A stretch of 64,000 nt of DNA, taken from the NCBI GenBank assembly GCA_027886175.1, contig JAJNNQ010000019.1, positions 14,122,501-14,186,500 on the forward strand, given 5' to 3'. This DNA comes from Phylloscopus collybita (taxonomy: Eukaryota; Chordata; Aves; Passeriformes; Phylloscopidae). Position numbers and translations under genes: made by a program. Shown here one piece after another: positions 49,701 to 60,110 of this stretch. The notes under the pieces were generated by a model. The model was not told the origin of the DNA. It ran no database searches and saw only the letters and a program-made list of their open reading frames with translations. The first letter of the stretch is position 1; each line of letters opens with the position of its first letter.

Positions 49701-49929
49701 GGGGCAGGTGGGTGGGAGGGATGTTTCTTAAAGCACCAGCTCCGGGAATCAAGGGAAAGCAACTGCAGCGCTTTTTCTCTATATGGAGCACGTAGTCCTC
49801 CTGGTTGCAGAGCTCAGGAGGCTCAGAGCATCCTTGTCTGAGGGGAGGGAGGGGGTTCTTGCACTGTCCCCCTAATTTTGAGGGGAAGAAGGGCTGAACC
49901 ACAGGATTTGAGCTCCTGGAATTGGCTGT

Positions 49930-50230
49930 CAAGAGGCAGTTTCACTTCCTGCCTCCGACTGTCGCAATGTCCGGGTTGCAAACAGCGAGAGCAAACATTT
50001 CTAATGTAATTTCCATGTTGATTTTTCAGCTGTAGCTCTTTTAACACCCTCTCCCCCTGGGCCTGTTCTGTTCTCTGTGCCTTTCCTGCTGCCCGTTCCC
50101 CGGCGATGACAAACCGCAAAGCGTTTCCCAAGAGCCAGAAATCCTCACAGGAATCATCTGTTGCAAGTCCTGTCTGACAAAACCGTGTCAGAGCTTTGGG
50201 GACTTTCTCTCTATTTTTAATTGAGTGCAT
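49930..50230. promoter_or_regulatory. candidate conserved element; minus-strand exon not excluded
   Basis: High CpG retention for this window: GACTGTCGCAATGTCCGGG near 49958, ACAGCGAGAGC near 49982, and CCCCGGCGATGAC then CCGCAAAGCGTTTCCC near 50098-50130. The minus frame from 50230 to 49823 (135 codons) is open and its Lys/Glu/Arg/Gln-rich middle is more protein-like than most frames here, so an exon is possible. I see no clear splice pair or domain and prefer a regulatory reading. Confidence 0.35.
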
Positions 50231-50360
50231 CTTTTCCCTGGCATTTCCCCCTGCTGGCTCCTTCCATCCCTGCTAATACAGCAGATCTGGGGTGGGAAGC
50301 AGTGCTCGTGCCAGGATGGGGAAGAGCTGTTGCTCCCACCTGATTCCCTGCGAGGATTTT

Positions 50361-50371
50361 TATATAAAAGG
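50361..50371 (+). promoter_or_regulatory. candidate TATA box
   Basis: TATATAAAAGG is a near-consensus TATA element in CpG-retaining surroundings. A pyrimidine-rich stretch (CTCCCTCTCTCCCTTTATTC) lies 20-40 bp downstream, where initiation would be expected. Isolated TATA matches are common by chance, so this matters only together with the ATG frame at 50700. Confidence 0.3.
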
Positions 50372-50519
50372 TGCACACGGGGCTCCCTCTCTCCCTTTAT
50401 TCTTCCTGTGCAATCAGCACTCTTGATTTAGTCCCTTTCTTATCGTGGCCTTGCAGTATCACATCTTGGCTTGGTATTTAGTCTTCCAGAGGCTTGAAAG
50501 GGCAGCTTCTCCTTGAGTT

Positions 50520-50699
50520 TATCAGCTCAGATGGGGGACGCTGCTTGATGGTTTGCCAGGGAGCTTCTGTGCCATGCCTTTTATGTCTCGATCGAGTCAG
50601 GGCGTTCTATTTAATTAAAGAGATGGGGATACAAAAGGCTCCTCTTGGATAAAATCTGGGGGAAAAGAATGTGCTACTGCCTCAGAGGGGAAGGGGGGG
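50520..50699. promoter_or_regulatory. candidate element with two 10-bp palindromes
   Basis: CTCGATCGAG at 50587-50596 and TTTAATTAAA at 50610-50619 are perfect 10-bp palindromes 13 bp apart. The second contains a homeodomain TAATTA core. The surroundings are repeat-free. Confidence 0.33.
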
Positions 50700-51074
50700 A
50701 TGGATTCCCAAAGCCAGCAGAGGCTGATGAGAGCTGAGGGCAGGGCAGCACGGGGTGGTTTAACAGAAGGGGAGGCAGCCGCTCTGCCAGCAGAAGCCCG
50801 TGAGCAGAGAGCCATGGAGCACAAAATTAACACGCTGGCTCATCAGGAAATGTTAATGTGGGCAAGGTGGGGAATTGCTTCATATGGGCAAACAATCTGT
50901 GCAGGAGGGATAAGCGCCATCAAAACCTGGTACAAATCTGGGCACGTTTCTCCAAAATCTGCCCTCTACCCTCAGCCTGAGGTTCAAGGCAGGAAACGCA
51001 AAGCCCTGATGGAGGTGTTAAATCCTTACGGCACACAAACAACAAAATGTTTTGTTGAAATAGAACAAAATTAA
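50700..51074 (+). CDS. candidate small protein, unknown
   Basis: A 124-codon frame starting with a real ATG in a favourable context (G at -3 and +4), 330 bp downstream of a good TATA box. The N-terminal third is rich in Ala, Glu, Gly and Arg. The middle holds a hydrophobic stretch around residues 48-70 with Trp, Ile and Gly, and a basic GRKRK motif lies near residue 96. No domain is recognised, no splice sites are needed, and no AATAAA follows closely. It may be a small unannotated gene, but the same DNA could be a conserved noncoding element that happens to be open. Confidence 0.2.
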   Translation: MDSQSQQRLMRAEGRAARGGLTEGEAAALPAEAREQRAMEHKINTLAHQEMLMWARWGIASYGQTICAGGISAIKTWYKSGHVSPKSALYPQPEVQGRKRKALMEVLNPYGTQTTKCFVEIEQN

Positions 51075-52111
51075 GGAATCCAATGGGGCTTTTCTAGAAA
51101 TTATTAAGGCACTGCTACACAGGTCCTAGGAGGGGAACTTTGCAGCTTGGAGTAAGTGGTTTGGACAAGTTGATTCTCTTCACAACAGTCCTAAACACAA
51201 ATATTAACTGCTAATGAACTCATGTCCTCTACAAATGCTAGCTCTGCTTTCATCTGCCAACCTCTCCTGAAATTTAACTTGTTCTCCCCGACCTCCGCCA
51301 TTCCCCGCTGCTCCCCTAATGGGAGCAGCTCCACCCAGCCATCACCTCCCCTCTTTACCCATCACACAGGGCCTGTTTCCCCCTTTGGAATGATGGCAGG
51401 GAAGCCAAGATCCACATAACCTGATGCTGAACTTGGTCCCCTTCCATTTACAGTGCGCCTGGGAGGAGCAGAAGGTCCAGTGTTATGGATGTTTGACAGA
51501 AAGACTCCGATTTCAACATCCCAGATGAGCAACTGCTTTATAGCCTGCTCAAAGCCTGTCTGGATAGGGCCACAGGCAAGGTAATGCTCACAGAACTTTT
51601 CAGGAAGAAGGCCAGAAGAACATTAAAAAGTAATTGAAAGGCCTGGGGGATCAGGGGAAGAAGAAGACGAGCTCAAAGAAACCAAGGAAAAAACCCGAGG
51701 CACGGCAGTGTGTGAGTGCACTTGTCTGAAAAGCCCTAAAAAAGAGTCATGGTGAAGAAAGCAAGGAAACTGCCTCTGAAAGGATCCTTTGAAATGGTAG
51801 CAGTGGCTGGGAAGAAGTAAATGGGAGGCACTGGGAAAAGGAAGGAGTTCAGCTGGAGGATGTGTCTCCAGATCCACCACAGCCTTGCTTCACAAGTCAA
51901 AAACCACTTTAAGGAAAGGTGGAATGAACGTTACCAGTGCAAAAATAGCCCCAAAAATATTAAGAGCTCTCCTTAGGTAGCACTTATTGTACAAAAGGAA
52001 TGCTTCCTCTTCATCCAGAGAGACTTCAGAATTACACAGATGGTTAAAACATATCTATAGTAGTGGTAGTAATTTAGAAATCTCTCTGGAGGAAAACAAG
52101 GTTTTAGCCTC
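51075..52111. other. unique sequence with a hairpin
   Basis: Apart from the hairpin at 51308-51328 nothing is recognised. Frames are short. Confidence 0.4.
51308..51328. repeat. inverted repeat (8-bp perfect stem)
   Basis: CTGCTCCC, loop CTAAT, then GGGAGCAG: a perfect 8-bp stem. Its core CTAATGGGAGC recurs in the hairpin at 53299-53316. Confidence 0.85.
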
Positions 52112-52131
52112 TTTTTTTTTTTTTTTTTTTT
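52112..52131 (+). repeat. T20 homopolymer
   Basis: About twenty T residues, then CTTTT. Confidence 0.85.
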
Positions 52132-52760
52132 CTTTTAAATGGCAGCAAGCTGAATTTTAAGGTGGAGTGAGTTTATTTCTGTCGTGGCTGACGCAGAGAA
52201 AGCTCCATCACCCACAGATAATGGCAGATGGTGAGCTGTGCCCAAATCCATCAGGCACAGGCCTCAAGTGGAGGTTCAGAGTAGGACTGGGGATGGCGTT
52301 TCTCAATCGAGGGGCAGCCAGGGTACAAAAATCCACGTGCTCCAAGCACCTCTGTGAGAGGCAGAGAAGCCCCCAAGCAGCCCAGGGGACAAAAGATGAC
52401 ACAGGGTAAGAAAACGTGCTCTCAGTGGCCAACTGAGGGCTGGTTTTATCCCAAGCCCTGCGAACTCACTGGTACATCATTAAGGTGGATGAACATGGCT
52501 CAACAGAGCTGATAATCCCGTGCCCGTGGTGCTGTTGCAGAGGGTAAAACATATTCTGGAGGTGGTGGAGGGGACTCTGAGGCACCATATGGTCTCCTGC
52601 AGCCCTTGCTCTGCACCCGGGCTCGTGCTCTCATGTGACACCCCATTAGCGAGTCACACGGAGCAGAAAGCAATTTTATGGCCAGATCCTGCTCTCAGAA
52701 GCTATGATGACTAAACTAGCTAATCAAATCAGCATAAATTTGCAAACACCGTTTTTTTAG
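52132..52760. other. unique sequence
   Basis: No gene or transposon recognised. CpG retention rises towards the right end. Confidence 0.4.
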
Positions 52761-52805
52761 CAGCTGCGGCCGTAAATATCATCAAGCAGAACGCGAATAA
52801 TCCCG

Positions 52806-52807
<2 letters not shown>

Positions 52808-52848
<41 letters not shown>
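52808..52848 (+). repeat. CA microsatellite
   Basis: 41 bp of uninterrupted CA (about 20.5 units), long enough to be polymorphic. Confidence 0.97.
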
Positions 52849-52852
<4 letters not shown>

Positions 52853-53004
52853 AGTTGAGTAATGGGCTCCCAATGGGCGTCGGAGCCATCAGCCGCTGCC
52901 TGACAACTCGGGGAGGGGGCGAGGGGGCCACGCTGATGAGCCTGGAGCAGCAGATGCAGCTATCACGACAAAGCAGCGCGAGCACACACACCAGAAAAGG
53001 GGGG

Positions 53005-53048
53005 AAAAAAAGGCCAAAAAAAAAAAAAAAAATTAAAAAAAAAAAAAA
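53005..53048 (+). repeat. A-rich tract
   Basis: Interrupted A runs of up to 17 residues within the CpG-rich element. No retroposon body. Confidence 0.88.
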
Positions 53049-53298
53049 TCATTTAGGGAGACAAACGAGCGCGGTGGGCGCCCCATCCCCGCCCCACATG
53101 TGCGTGCTCCATGGTGTGGAGGGATGTGTTTGAGCCTTCCCAAAATGACTCATCTGGCATTTCATTTTCCAGGGACCCGCGAGAGGCTCCCCGCACAGGC
53201 GTTCCCGTTTTTGTCAACAAGCCATAAAAATAATCAGCCGAGGTGAAATCCGCTGCGAGCACAGACACCGGGGCTAAATTTGTTTTTAATTTGTGCCA

Positions 53299-53316
53299 GC
53301 TCCCGCTAATGGGAGC
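53299..53316. repeat. inverted repeat (6-bp perfect stem)
   Basis: GCTCCC, loop GCTAAT, GGGAGC. The right half plus loop matches the core of the 51308-51328 hairpin. Confidence 0.85.
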
Positions 53317-53395
53317 CGGGCTGCGCCGAGCTCCCGGCACGAACAAAGGGGAGCGGGGAAAAGCTGCTGGGATGAGCAGCCTCCACCTCCCCTCT

Positions 53396-53648
53396 GGTGA
53401 GGACCAGCAGCTTGTGGTCCCAGAGCAGATGGAGCAGGGCTGGAATGGGCACGGATGGAGAGGAAGGATTGTCCCATGTCCCTGTGCCAAGAGCCCCCGG
53501 GAGCAGGAGGCTGAGGCACGGCCAGCTCGGCTCCCAGCACAGGGAAGAGGCTTTTGGGGCTGAGAGAATTGAATGGACCTCCCTGCACCTGCCAGCAGGA
53601 ATTTGGCTCAGCCACGTAGATATATTTGCAAAAATTAAAATAAAATTT
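53396..53648. other. unique sequence
   Basis: The minus strand has frames of 145-206 codons crossing 53053-53906, including the A/T homopolymers. Composition is random-like and they are not called. Confidence 0.4.
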
Positions 53649-53669
53649 AAAAAAAAAAAAAAAAAAAAA
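53649..53669 (+). repeat. A21 homopolymer
   Basis: About twenty-one A residues, preceded by AT-rich sequence. Confidence 0.87.
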
Positions 53670-55470
53670 GGGCAGGGAAAAAAAGGCCAGCAGTGATGTC
53701 TTTTTGGTAGGCTGGTAAAAACACTTGGCTGGCATGGACCACATCCTGGCCTGATGAGGATATCCCACCGGCTCTGAGCGAAAACCCAGAGGGCAGGACA
53801 AACATTGCTCTGCATAAAGGTAAAGCAAGTTTGCTGGAATCATCAAAATCTCCTGGAGAAAAGGCCCAAATGTGGGGATGTTTACATGACAGTCATTACA
53901 GCTCACACTGATAAAACAACTTCTAGCTGAGGTCTAAAGCCAATCTGCAGCAGTGTAGAAACCAAAGTGAACAAGGAATGAGAGCATTCCCAAGTTTCCA
54001 AGGAGCTGGCAGCCCAGCCTGGGCTTCATCTTGCTGTAACCAGGAATGTTGTTTGGAGATTAAAATGTGGAGATACCCCAGGCTGCTGCTTTAAAGCTTC
54101 CTTACACCCAAATCATGGTTTGCTGTATTTTCTTGGTAATGGTGATTATTATTATTGTTGTATTTCTCTTTCAAGCATTTCCAAAAGACTGTGCTGTGCC
54201 CAGCAGAGGGGCAGCCTTTCTGAGCTCATAAATCAGGAGATTTGAAGATACAGAATTCCCTGAGTAACTGGCAGACAACACAAATGAACGTGGTGGATTC
54301 ACTGTGCATAGAAAATGGAGCTAAAAGGAGGGGGGGAAAAGCTCTTCCCTGGCCAAGAAGGAAAAGAGCAAGTGACAGAGCACCTTGACATGTTGATGGA
54401 ACACATCAAAGGCAGGGGTGGTGCCAGGTGATGGTTTCTGTGCTCACAGCAGCCTCAGTTTATGCCAGGAAAGCACCGTGTGCAGGGAGCATCCCAGAAA
54501 ATGTGAGGAAACACCCATAATAAGAGTAGGAAAAGACCAGAGGCAAGGGCAGGGGATTGAGCTACCTCCCATACCAGCATGCAGGTGTGTCCTTCAGCAG
54601 CTTTCCCCAGAGAAGGTCTGTGGTTTGTGTTTGTTTTTTCACTTGTGCAGCATTTTCAATAACCTCTGTCCTCCTAAAGGGGAGTTTTCCAGCAGTGTCT
54701 CTCCACCAGAGCTGTTGGTTACCCACTGACCTGAAACACTCCAAAGCTTTGTGCTCCTAGCACCAGCTGGGAATGAGATGGAGGGAGAAGAGCTGCAGGT
54801 CTGGGTGCAGAGAAGGACTGTGGGCAGTCAGAACCAGGCTCAAGCAGCAAAACCAGCAGTGATATTTCTCCAGAACACAGACATAATTTGGGACAAAGGG
54901 ATGCACTCACCGCCTTGAGCTCAATCCCAAAATACACACCAAGGCCTCAGGCCAAGGCTGCACAGCCACCTTGAGCCAGATCTGTCATGAATAACCAGTT
55001 TCTCCTTAAAAAAACACCCCAATGACCAAAGCCAGGGTGGAGAATTCCTGTCAGAACCAGTACAAACTCTGGAACGTGGTTTAAAGCCTTTTTTTCAGGG
55101 TGCAGAAAATTCCAGCTCGCTCTTCCCTGTGTTCCACTGCAGCATCAGCCTCTTGTCTGCACTGTGGCTGGGGCCAGGGCCAGGAGGTGCCAGCTACTAC
55201 AAAAGATTGCTCTGGTGCTATTCCTGGTTTGATCCAAAACAAAACACGCTGGAAATTTGGGAAGAACATCTGTTCCCATCAAGCATCCAGCCCAAGCCTC
55301 CCAGACCCACGAGCTCTGGGTAATTCAGTGGAAAAACGAGGGAACATCTCAATTCGGAGATGCAGAATTTTTGGCAGCGTTTGCTGCTTTTTGCTGTGTA
55401 CACAGAAAGCCTCTCCTTTGTGCACACAAGCAGCTCAGTTCAGGGCCTTTCAGGGAGAGTAAAAAAAGAG
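53670..55470. other. unique noncoding sequence
   Basis: No gene, transposon or tandem repeat recognised. Confidence 0.45.
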
Positions 55471-55610
55471 CTGCCTTTCCCATATGCATTTTTCCCTAAG
55501 AGGCATAAACACGAAGGATACGTTCGCCGATTTTGAGAATGCTCAGAATGATTTTAATTGATTAATGGGCTTGTTTGGAGGGGAGGGAAATAGGATTATT
55601 CCTTATTTCA
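55471..55610. promoter_or_regulatory. candidate conserved noncoding element
   Basis: Contains CCCATATGCATTTTTCCC (POU-like) near 55479, AACACGAAGG then ATACGTTCGCCGATTTTGAG near 55508-55537, and TTTTAATTGATTAATGG near 55553. It combines several CpGs with homeodomain-type cores and no frame or repeat. Confidence 0.35.
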
Positions 55611-57874
55611 GGGCAAAAGAGCATCCAGAGCATCTCCCAGCCCAAGAGCTGCCACAAGGCCTCACGTGACAGGATCCTGCCCAGACTGCAGCCGTCGGGT
55701 TCACGAGATAACAAACCCTTTCTGTGGCTGCCTGTGCCTTCAGGCAGGGCATGACTTGGAGCAAGCCCACCCACAACAAGCAGCAGGTCTGTGAGGAGCA
55801 ACCCAGCCACGGGGCCATGTGATTCCTCCCCCTTCCAGGGTGTTTGGAAAGCCAAGCATCCTCGAGCTGCACCGAGCTTGGGCCCCTCTCCAGCTGGACA
55901 TCTCTCGCCCAAGTGCCACCCGCTGGAACCTGCCCTGCCCCAAGACTGGTGTTGTCCAGCTGAAGCGTGCAGGGACAGCTTTTCCTGGGATTCCAGAAGT
56001 CCCAAACTGCATGAGGTCTGGATATTGTCACACTGCTGCAGAGACACGGTGCATAAAGCAGCAATTTGTGGTCTTAGCTTAGAGCTGAAATAGATACGAC
56101 AAACAAAGCAAGAGAAAAATCTACTGCAGTTCCCGCTCTGGTGTGAAAGCACTGAAAAATATAGAGGGAATCTCAGCTGTAGCTGCAGCTCCAGGATGGT
56201 TGCAGTTATGATATTTGCCACAGGCTGTACAGCCAGAATCACAGCCAGGCCCATGCAGGCAGATGGGGAACGAGCAGAGTAAAGCTGCCTCCATCTACCC
56301 TACCCCTGGAGCTGTGTCTGACGAGCAGTTTACAACCAGCACCCAAAGATAAACCTAAATTAGGTGACAGTTTACCTCAAAGTGCCATAAACCCTCAGAG
56401 CTTAGGAGGGTCTGCACCCTTCTCCTTCACTCCACGAGGGGCTGAAGGCTGGAGCTGGGTCACTCTGGGACCAAGAGAAGGGGTTGGTGGGTCAGAACCC
56501 CCCATTTTCCACACCAAACCACCAGCTGGTGGAGCAGGATGGCCTCCTCTGCTCTCTGCCTGTTGCTGTGAGCAGGGAGCACACGATGAGGGGCATTAAT
56601 CCCCAATAAATCCCACTGGCAGAAAGAGGTGTTCCTGCAACATCCCAATTAGAGAGAGGTGCACACAGCAAAGTCATCTGCTTCACACTCCATATTTTTT
56701 CCCAGCAGCAGGAAGAAGGATTTCCTGTCACCCCCTAAATCATCAGAGCTTCTTGCCTGACTGTTTCAAGCACAGCTTTATTATCCCTTACATCAACTTC
56801 TGTCCTTTTTTTGTTAGAGAATACCAGACTTTGAAGTTCCATGTGTTGGGGGTTTTTGGTTGGTTTTTGTTTTCTTCATCCACTCTCGTTTTGTTTTATT
56901 TTTTTTTCCTGGTTGGGGAACCAGTGACATTTCAAAGCAGCACATTTGCTGTATGGTCACTCAGAAAAAATCGAGGTCCTGTCTCTGCACTTTCCCTCAG
57001 AAAACGCCTCCTGAGCTTGCGGCGCCACAAAAAAGAAAATCTGATTTCACAGCAGCACAAAGACACAAATTACTCCAAAGCAAGGCCGTGCAAAATAAAA
57101 CCTACCATTAAATCCAAGAGGCTGAAATCAGGAGATCCCATCTCTGATTATCCCCGCTCCCCGACAGAAGCTCTGCCCAAGCTGGAGCTGCCAGGTCACG
57201 TCCATTATTTTCTCACACAAACCATTAACCCAAGCAGGATCACCCATGGGGCATCCTGAGCACAAATGCAAAAGGCTTTGACATGCCATGGTTTAAGTGC
57301 TCAGCAATATCTTCTCACAACAGGGATAAGTAACCAGGTATTGCTCTGGGCTGGAAAAGCATCTCAGAGCGGAGGCACCGAGATTTTGATGTTTCCTGAC
57401 CATCCCTGCCTGTGCTTGACACCTCTGAGGCTGAAGGCAGCCCACACTCCCATCTCAGATTTCAGGGCTGGGAGGGGTTCACCACCACTGCAGCGAGGTC
57501 AGGCAGTGGGACAGTCGTGCTTCGCTCAGGTTGGAAACAATGGCAGTAAAACCAAGTTTGAGCAGAAGCTCGTCTCCACCCAAAGCAAAGCCATATGCAA
57601 CCCGGCTCAGGAATGAGAACTATGCAGCCAGAGGTTTCCTCTAGTTATTGTTTTGGGTTTGGGCTGCAGTGGGCAGGGAGGGGAGGAACAGAAAACACAG
57701 AGGGTGCGGGAAAGGAGCCGAAACCCAGCAGAGCCACGAGAGCCTGAGCCTGACCTCGAGCCCTGGTTTCAGGGCACAAGGCATGAGGCAGTGATGCTCT
57801 GTGCAGTGATTCCCTCCGTGAGCCCCCTCTGCTCCTGGCTGCCCCTGAGCTCAGCTGGACCTGCACAGCAGCTG
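55611..57874. other. unique noncoding sequence
   Basis: A minus frame of 230 codons (56254 to 55562) and a plus frame of 168 codons (56753-57259) are present. Neither has a recognisable domain, and both overlap open frames on the other strand or low-complexity T runs. The stretch 56930-57180 is repeat-free and mildly enhancer-like. Confidence 0.42.
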
Positions 57875-58153
57875 GTGACACACCCGTGGCTGTGTGACAC
57901 CTGTGTGTGACACCCATGGATGTGTGACACACCCGTGGCTGTGTGACACCTGTGTGTGGTACCCATGGATGTGTGACACCTGTGGCTGTGTGACACCTGT
58001 GTGTGACACCCATGGATGTGTGACACCTGTGGCTGTGTGACACCTGTGGCTGTGTGACACACCCGTGGCTGTGTGACACCTGTGACACACCCATGGCTGT
58101 GTGACACCTGTGGCTGTGTGACACACCCGTGGCTGTGTGACACCTGTGTGTGC
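57875..58153 (+). repeat. minisatellite of 13/17/19-bp GTGACACC-type units
   Basis: About sixteen tandem units built on GTGACACC, each extended to 13 bp (with TGTGT), 17 bp (with TGTGGCTGT or CATGGATGT) or 19 bp (GTGACACACCCGTGGCTGT). The mix of unit lengths and variants suggests repeated unequal exchange. All three minus-strand frames are nearly free of stop codons and give His/Thr/Cys-rich repeats of 108-178 codons. These are repeat artefacts. Confidence 0.95.
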
Positions 58154-59456
58154 CATTGCTTTGATTTGCACTGACACCCATCAGTTTGGCACGTCCACTG
58201 CACAGCAGAGCAGACGTGGCAATGTCTCAGCAGGAACTGCATTAAAAAGGTCAGACTCCAGCAGAATTCTTTTCCCCACAGACACATGCTCAGGAAGACC
58301 CCAGATTTTCAGCTCCCCATTTCGATACAAAAGATGCAACCAGAAGCATGTGGTGTGCTGGGTGAGAGGTGCTGTAGTTGCCCTTTCCCTCTCGTCCAGA
58401 TTCAGCCAAACATTGTTCCAGCCCCATTTACAGACGTTCTCCACTACCCTGACTCCTCTCCAGACCCGCTGGGAATGCAGGGCTGTGGAGATTCATGGAC
58501 ATTGACCTCTTAACTAATAAGCTTCGTGCAATCTGTGCCTAAAATCAGAGGTAAGGGATTGCAGTGTTACTGCCCAGCATTCCCTTCTGATATTGCCTGA
58601 GCACCCAGCAAGCACAGCAGCATTTCACCAGCTGCCTGTGCTCCTCATCCCAGCTCCTGGCTTTTTTGGTGCACTCAGGAGAGATTCAGGGAGCAGTGGT
58701 TTTGTAAGTAAGCTGATTTTAGCTTAAACTGCCAAGGAAATGGGTATTTTCACTTTCTCCCTGCTCCTGTCCCTACCTTTTGTCCTTCTGTTGGCACGAG
58801 CATCAGCCAAGCCAGGGAACTGATCCAGCTGGAAACTGTCTGCTTGTCTTTTCCCTTTCTGCTGGGTTAGTTTTCAGAAGGATCAGATTCCTAATCTGGC
58901 AGATCGCTCCAGAGCTGATTTTGGCACCAGAGAGAACACATGACCCAGCAGCAGGGACTGAGATCAGCTGAAACCAAGCCTAAACCCACGCCCATGGAGA
59001 GCACCCATGGCCCACCCTGTGCCCACCCTCTGTCTGCACAGGAGGCTCTTTCCATGGTACTGTCCTGTTTCCAGAGGGGAACAGGCATTTTTGGGTAATG
59101 GTGATATGTGACCTCCCCTCTCTACCTGCTCCACCTGCACATCCCTTACTCTGCTGCCCCTTAGGAGAAGCCCAGGGCTCCACTCCAGCCTTCCTTTAAG
59201 CAGCATCATGCCACCAGGCAGGGATTTCTGTGCTCGTGGCCACTTGTGTTTTTACCACAGGCACGTGTAAGTTGTGCATGTGCACGCCCTGGGCAGATGC
59301 ACGCAAGCACAGACCTAAAATATCCCCAAAATATTCTGGTTCCCACAGGCTGAAGGAATAGGCTGTGCTGCTGGGAGCCACTACTACTGAGCACAGGGTG
59401 TTTCTATGGCTACACCTTGCCTGGGTTTCACTGCTGCTTTCAGCAACACTTTCACC
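58154..59456. other. unique noncoding sequence
   Basis: No recognised gene or transposon. Confidence 0.45.
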
Positions 59457-59482
59457 CTGTCTGTCTGTCTGTCTGTCTGTCT
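59457..59482 (+). repeat. CTGT microsatellite
   Basis: About six CTGT units followed by CTCTCC. Confidence 0.93.
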
Positions 59483-59995
59483 CTCCCTCGCACACACAAA
59501 CCAAACATCCCTTCTCTCCTCACTCAGCCCCCTCACCTCCACTCCAAGTAACACCTCTGCTCTGCCTCCCACACACAGCTGAAAATTCAGCGTGGCTGCT
59601 TCTTGGGACCCAGAAGAAGAGGGGGCAAAGATTCTGATCCAAAGTGCTCCCAAATGCCAGCAATCCCACAGCAACTCCTGATCCTCCAACCTCATTTACA
59701 GCAGAGCTGGACTGATATTTACTGGGGATCTCTCAGGTTCCTTAGGGTGACACAGAGCCAAGAGCAGGCAGACCCCTAAGCTGCTCCCAAAAATCTGGAG
59801 AGCTGGCCTGCCAAGGAGCAATAAATAAAATCTCTCCCAGGAAGGCTCGAATCAGGAGCCATGGCAGAGGGGGTCAGCAGTCCCCTGGCCCCAAGGTGAC
59901 TTGTTGCAATGAAGATCTGGGCTGGATGTTGGGGGAGATGCTAATGGCTGGGAGCAGCTCATGTCAAGCTGAATAAATCCCCTGCTTTCCATTCT
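59483..59995. other. unique noncoding sequence
   Basis: Nothing recognised. Confidence 0.45.
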
Positions 59996-60110
59996 GAAAC
60001 ACAATGGCACATGAATGACTAAGCAATTCTGATAACAATTCAATAGACAAATGTCAGCTTGCTTTGATTATACATTACTTGTGGAGCTGTTTCAGGGCAG
60101 CTAAAAACAC
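59996..60110. promoter_or_regulatory. candidate conserved noncoding element
   Basis: A compact AT-rich block with TGAATGACTAAGCAATTCTG near 60013, GATAACAATTCAATAGACAA near 60031 (SOX-type ACAAT) and GATTATACATTACTTG near 60067. No frame or repeat. Confidence 0.27.

Larger units (their letters stand above)
52761..53395. promoter_or_regulatory. CpG-rich candidate regulatory element or promoter
   Basis: The most CpG-dense part of the window, split by a CA microsatellite and an A-rich tract. Left of them are GCTGCGGCCGTAAATATCAT and AGAACGCGAATAATCCCGAG. Right of them are ACAAACGAGCGCGGTGGGCG, an AP-1 site TGACTCA at 53146-53152, GGGACCCGCGAGAGG, a TAAAAATAATCAGCCGAGG string, and a hairpin at 53299. 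No coding frame is credible. It looks like a developmental enhancer or a small CpG-rich promoter. Conservation and chromatin state are unknown. Confidence 0.42.

Noticed and set aside
52808..52848. CRISPR-like or coding interpretation of the repeat array
   Set aside because: It is a plain CA dinucleotide microsatellite with no spacers.
53286..53906. 206-codon minus-strand frame
   Set aside because: It reads through a T homopolymer as poly-Phe and through CpG-rich noncoding DNA. No domain.
55562..56254. 230-codon minus-strand frame
   Set aside because: No domain, random-like composition, overlapping open frames on the plus strand, and part of it lies in an enhancer-like block.
57645..58287. 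His/Thr/Cys-rich repeat proteins on the minus strand
   Set aside because: All three minus frames are open because of the GTGACACC minisatellite, so this is not evidence of coding.
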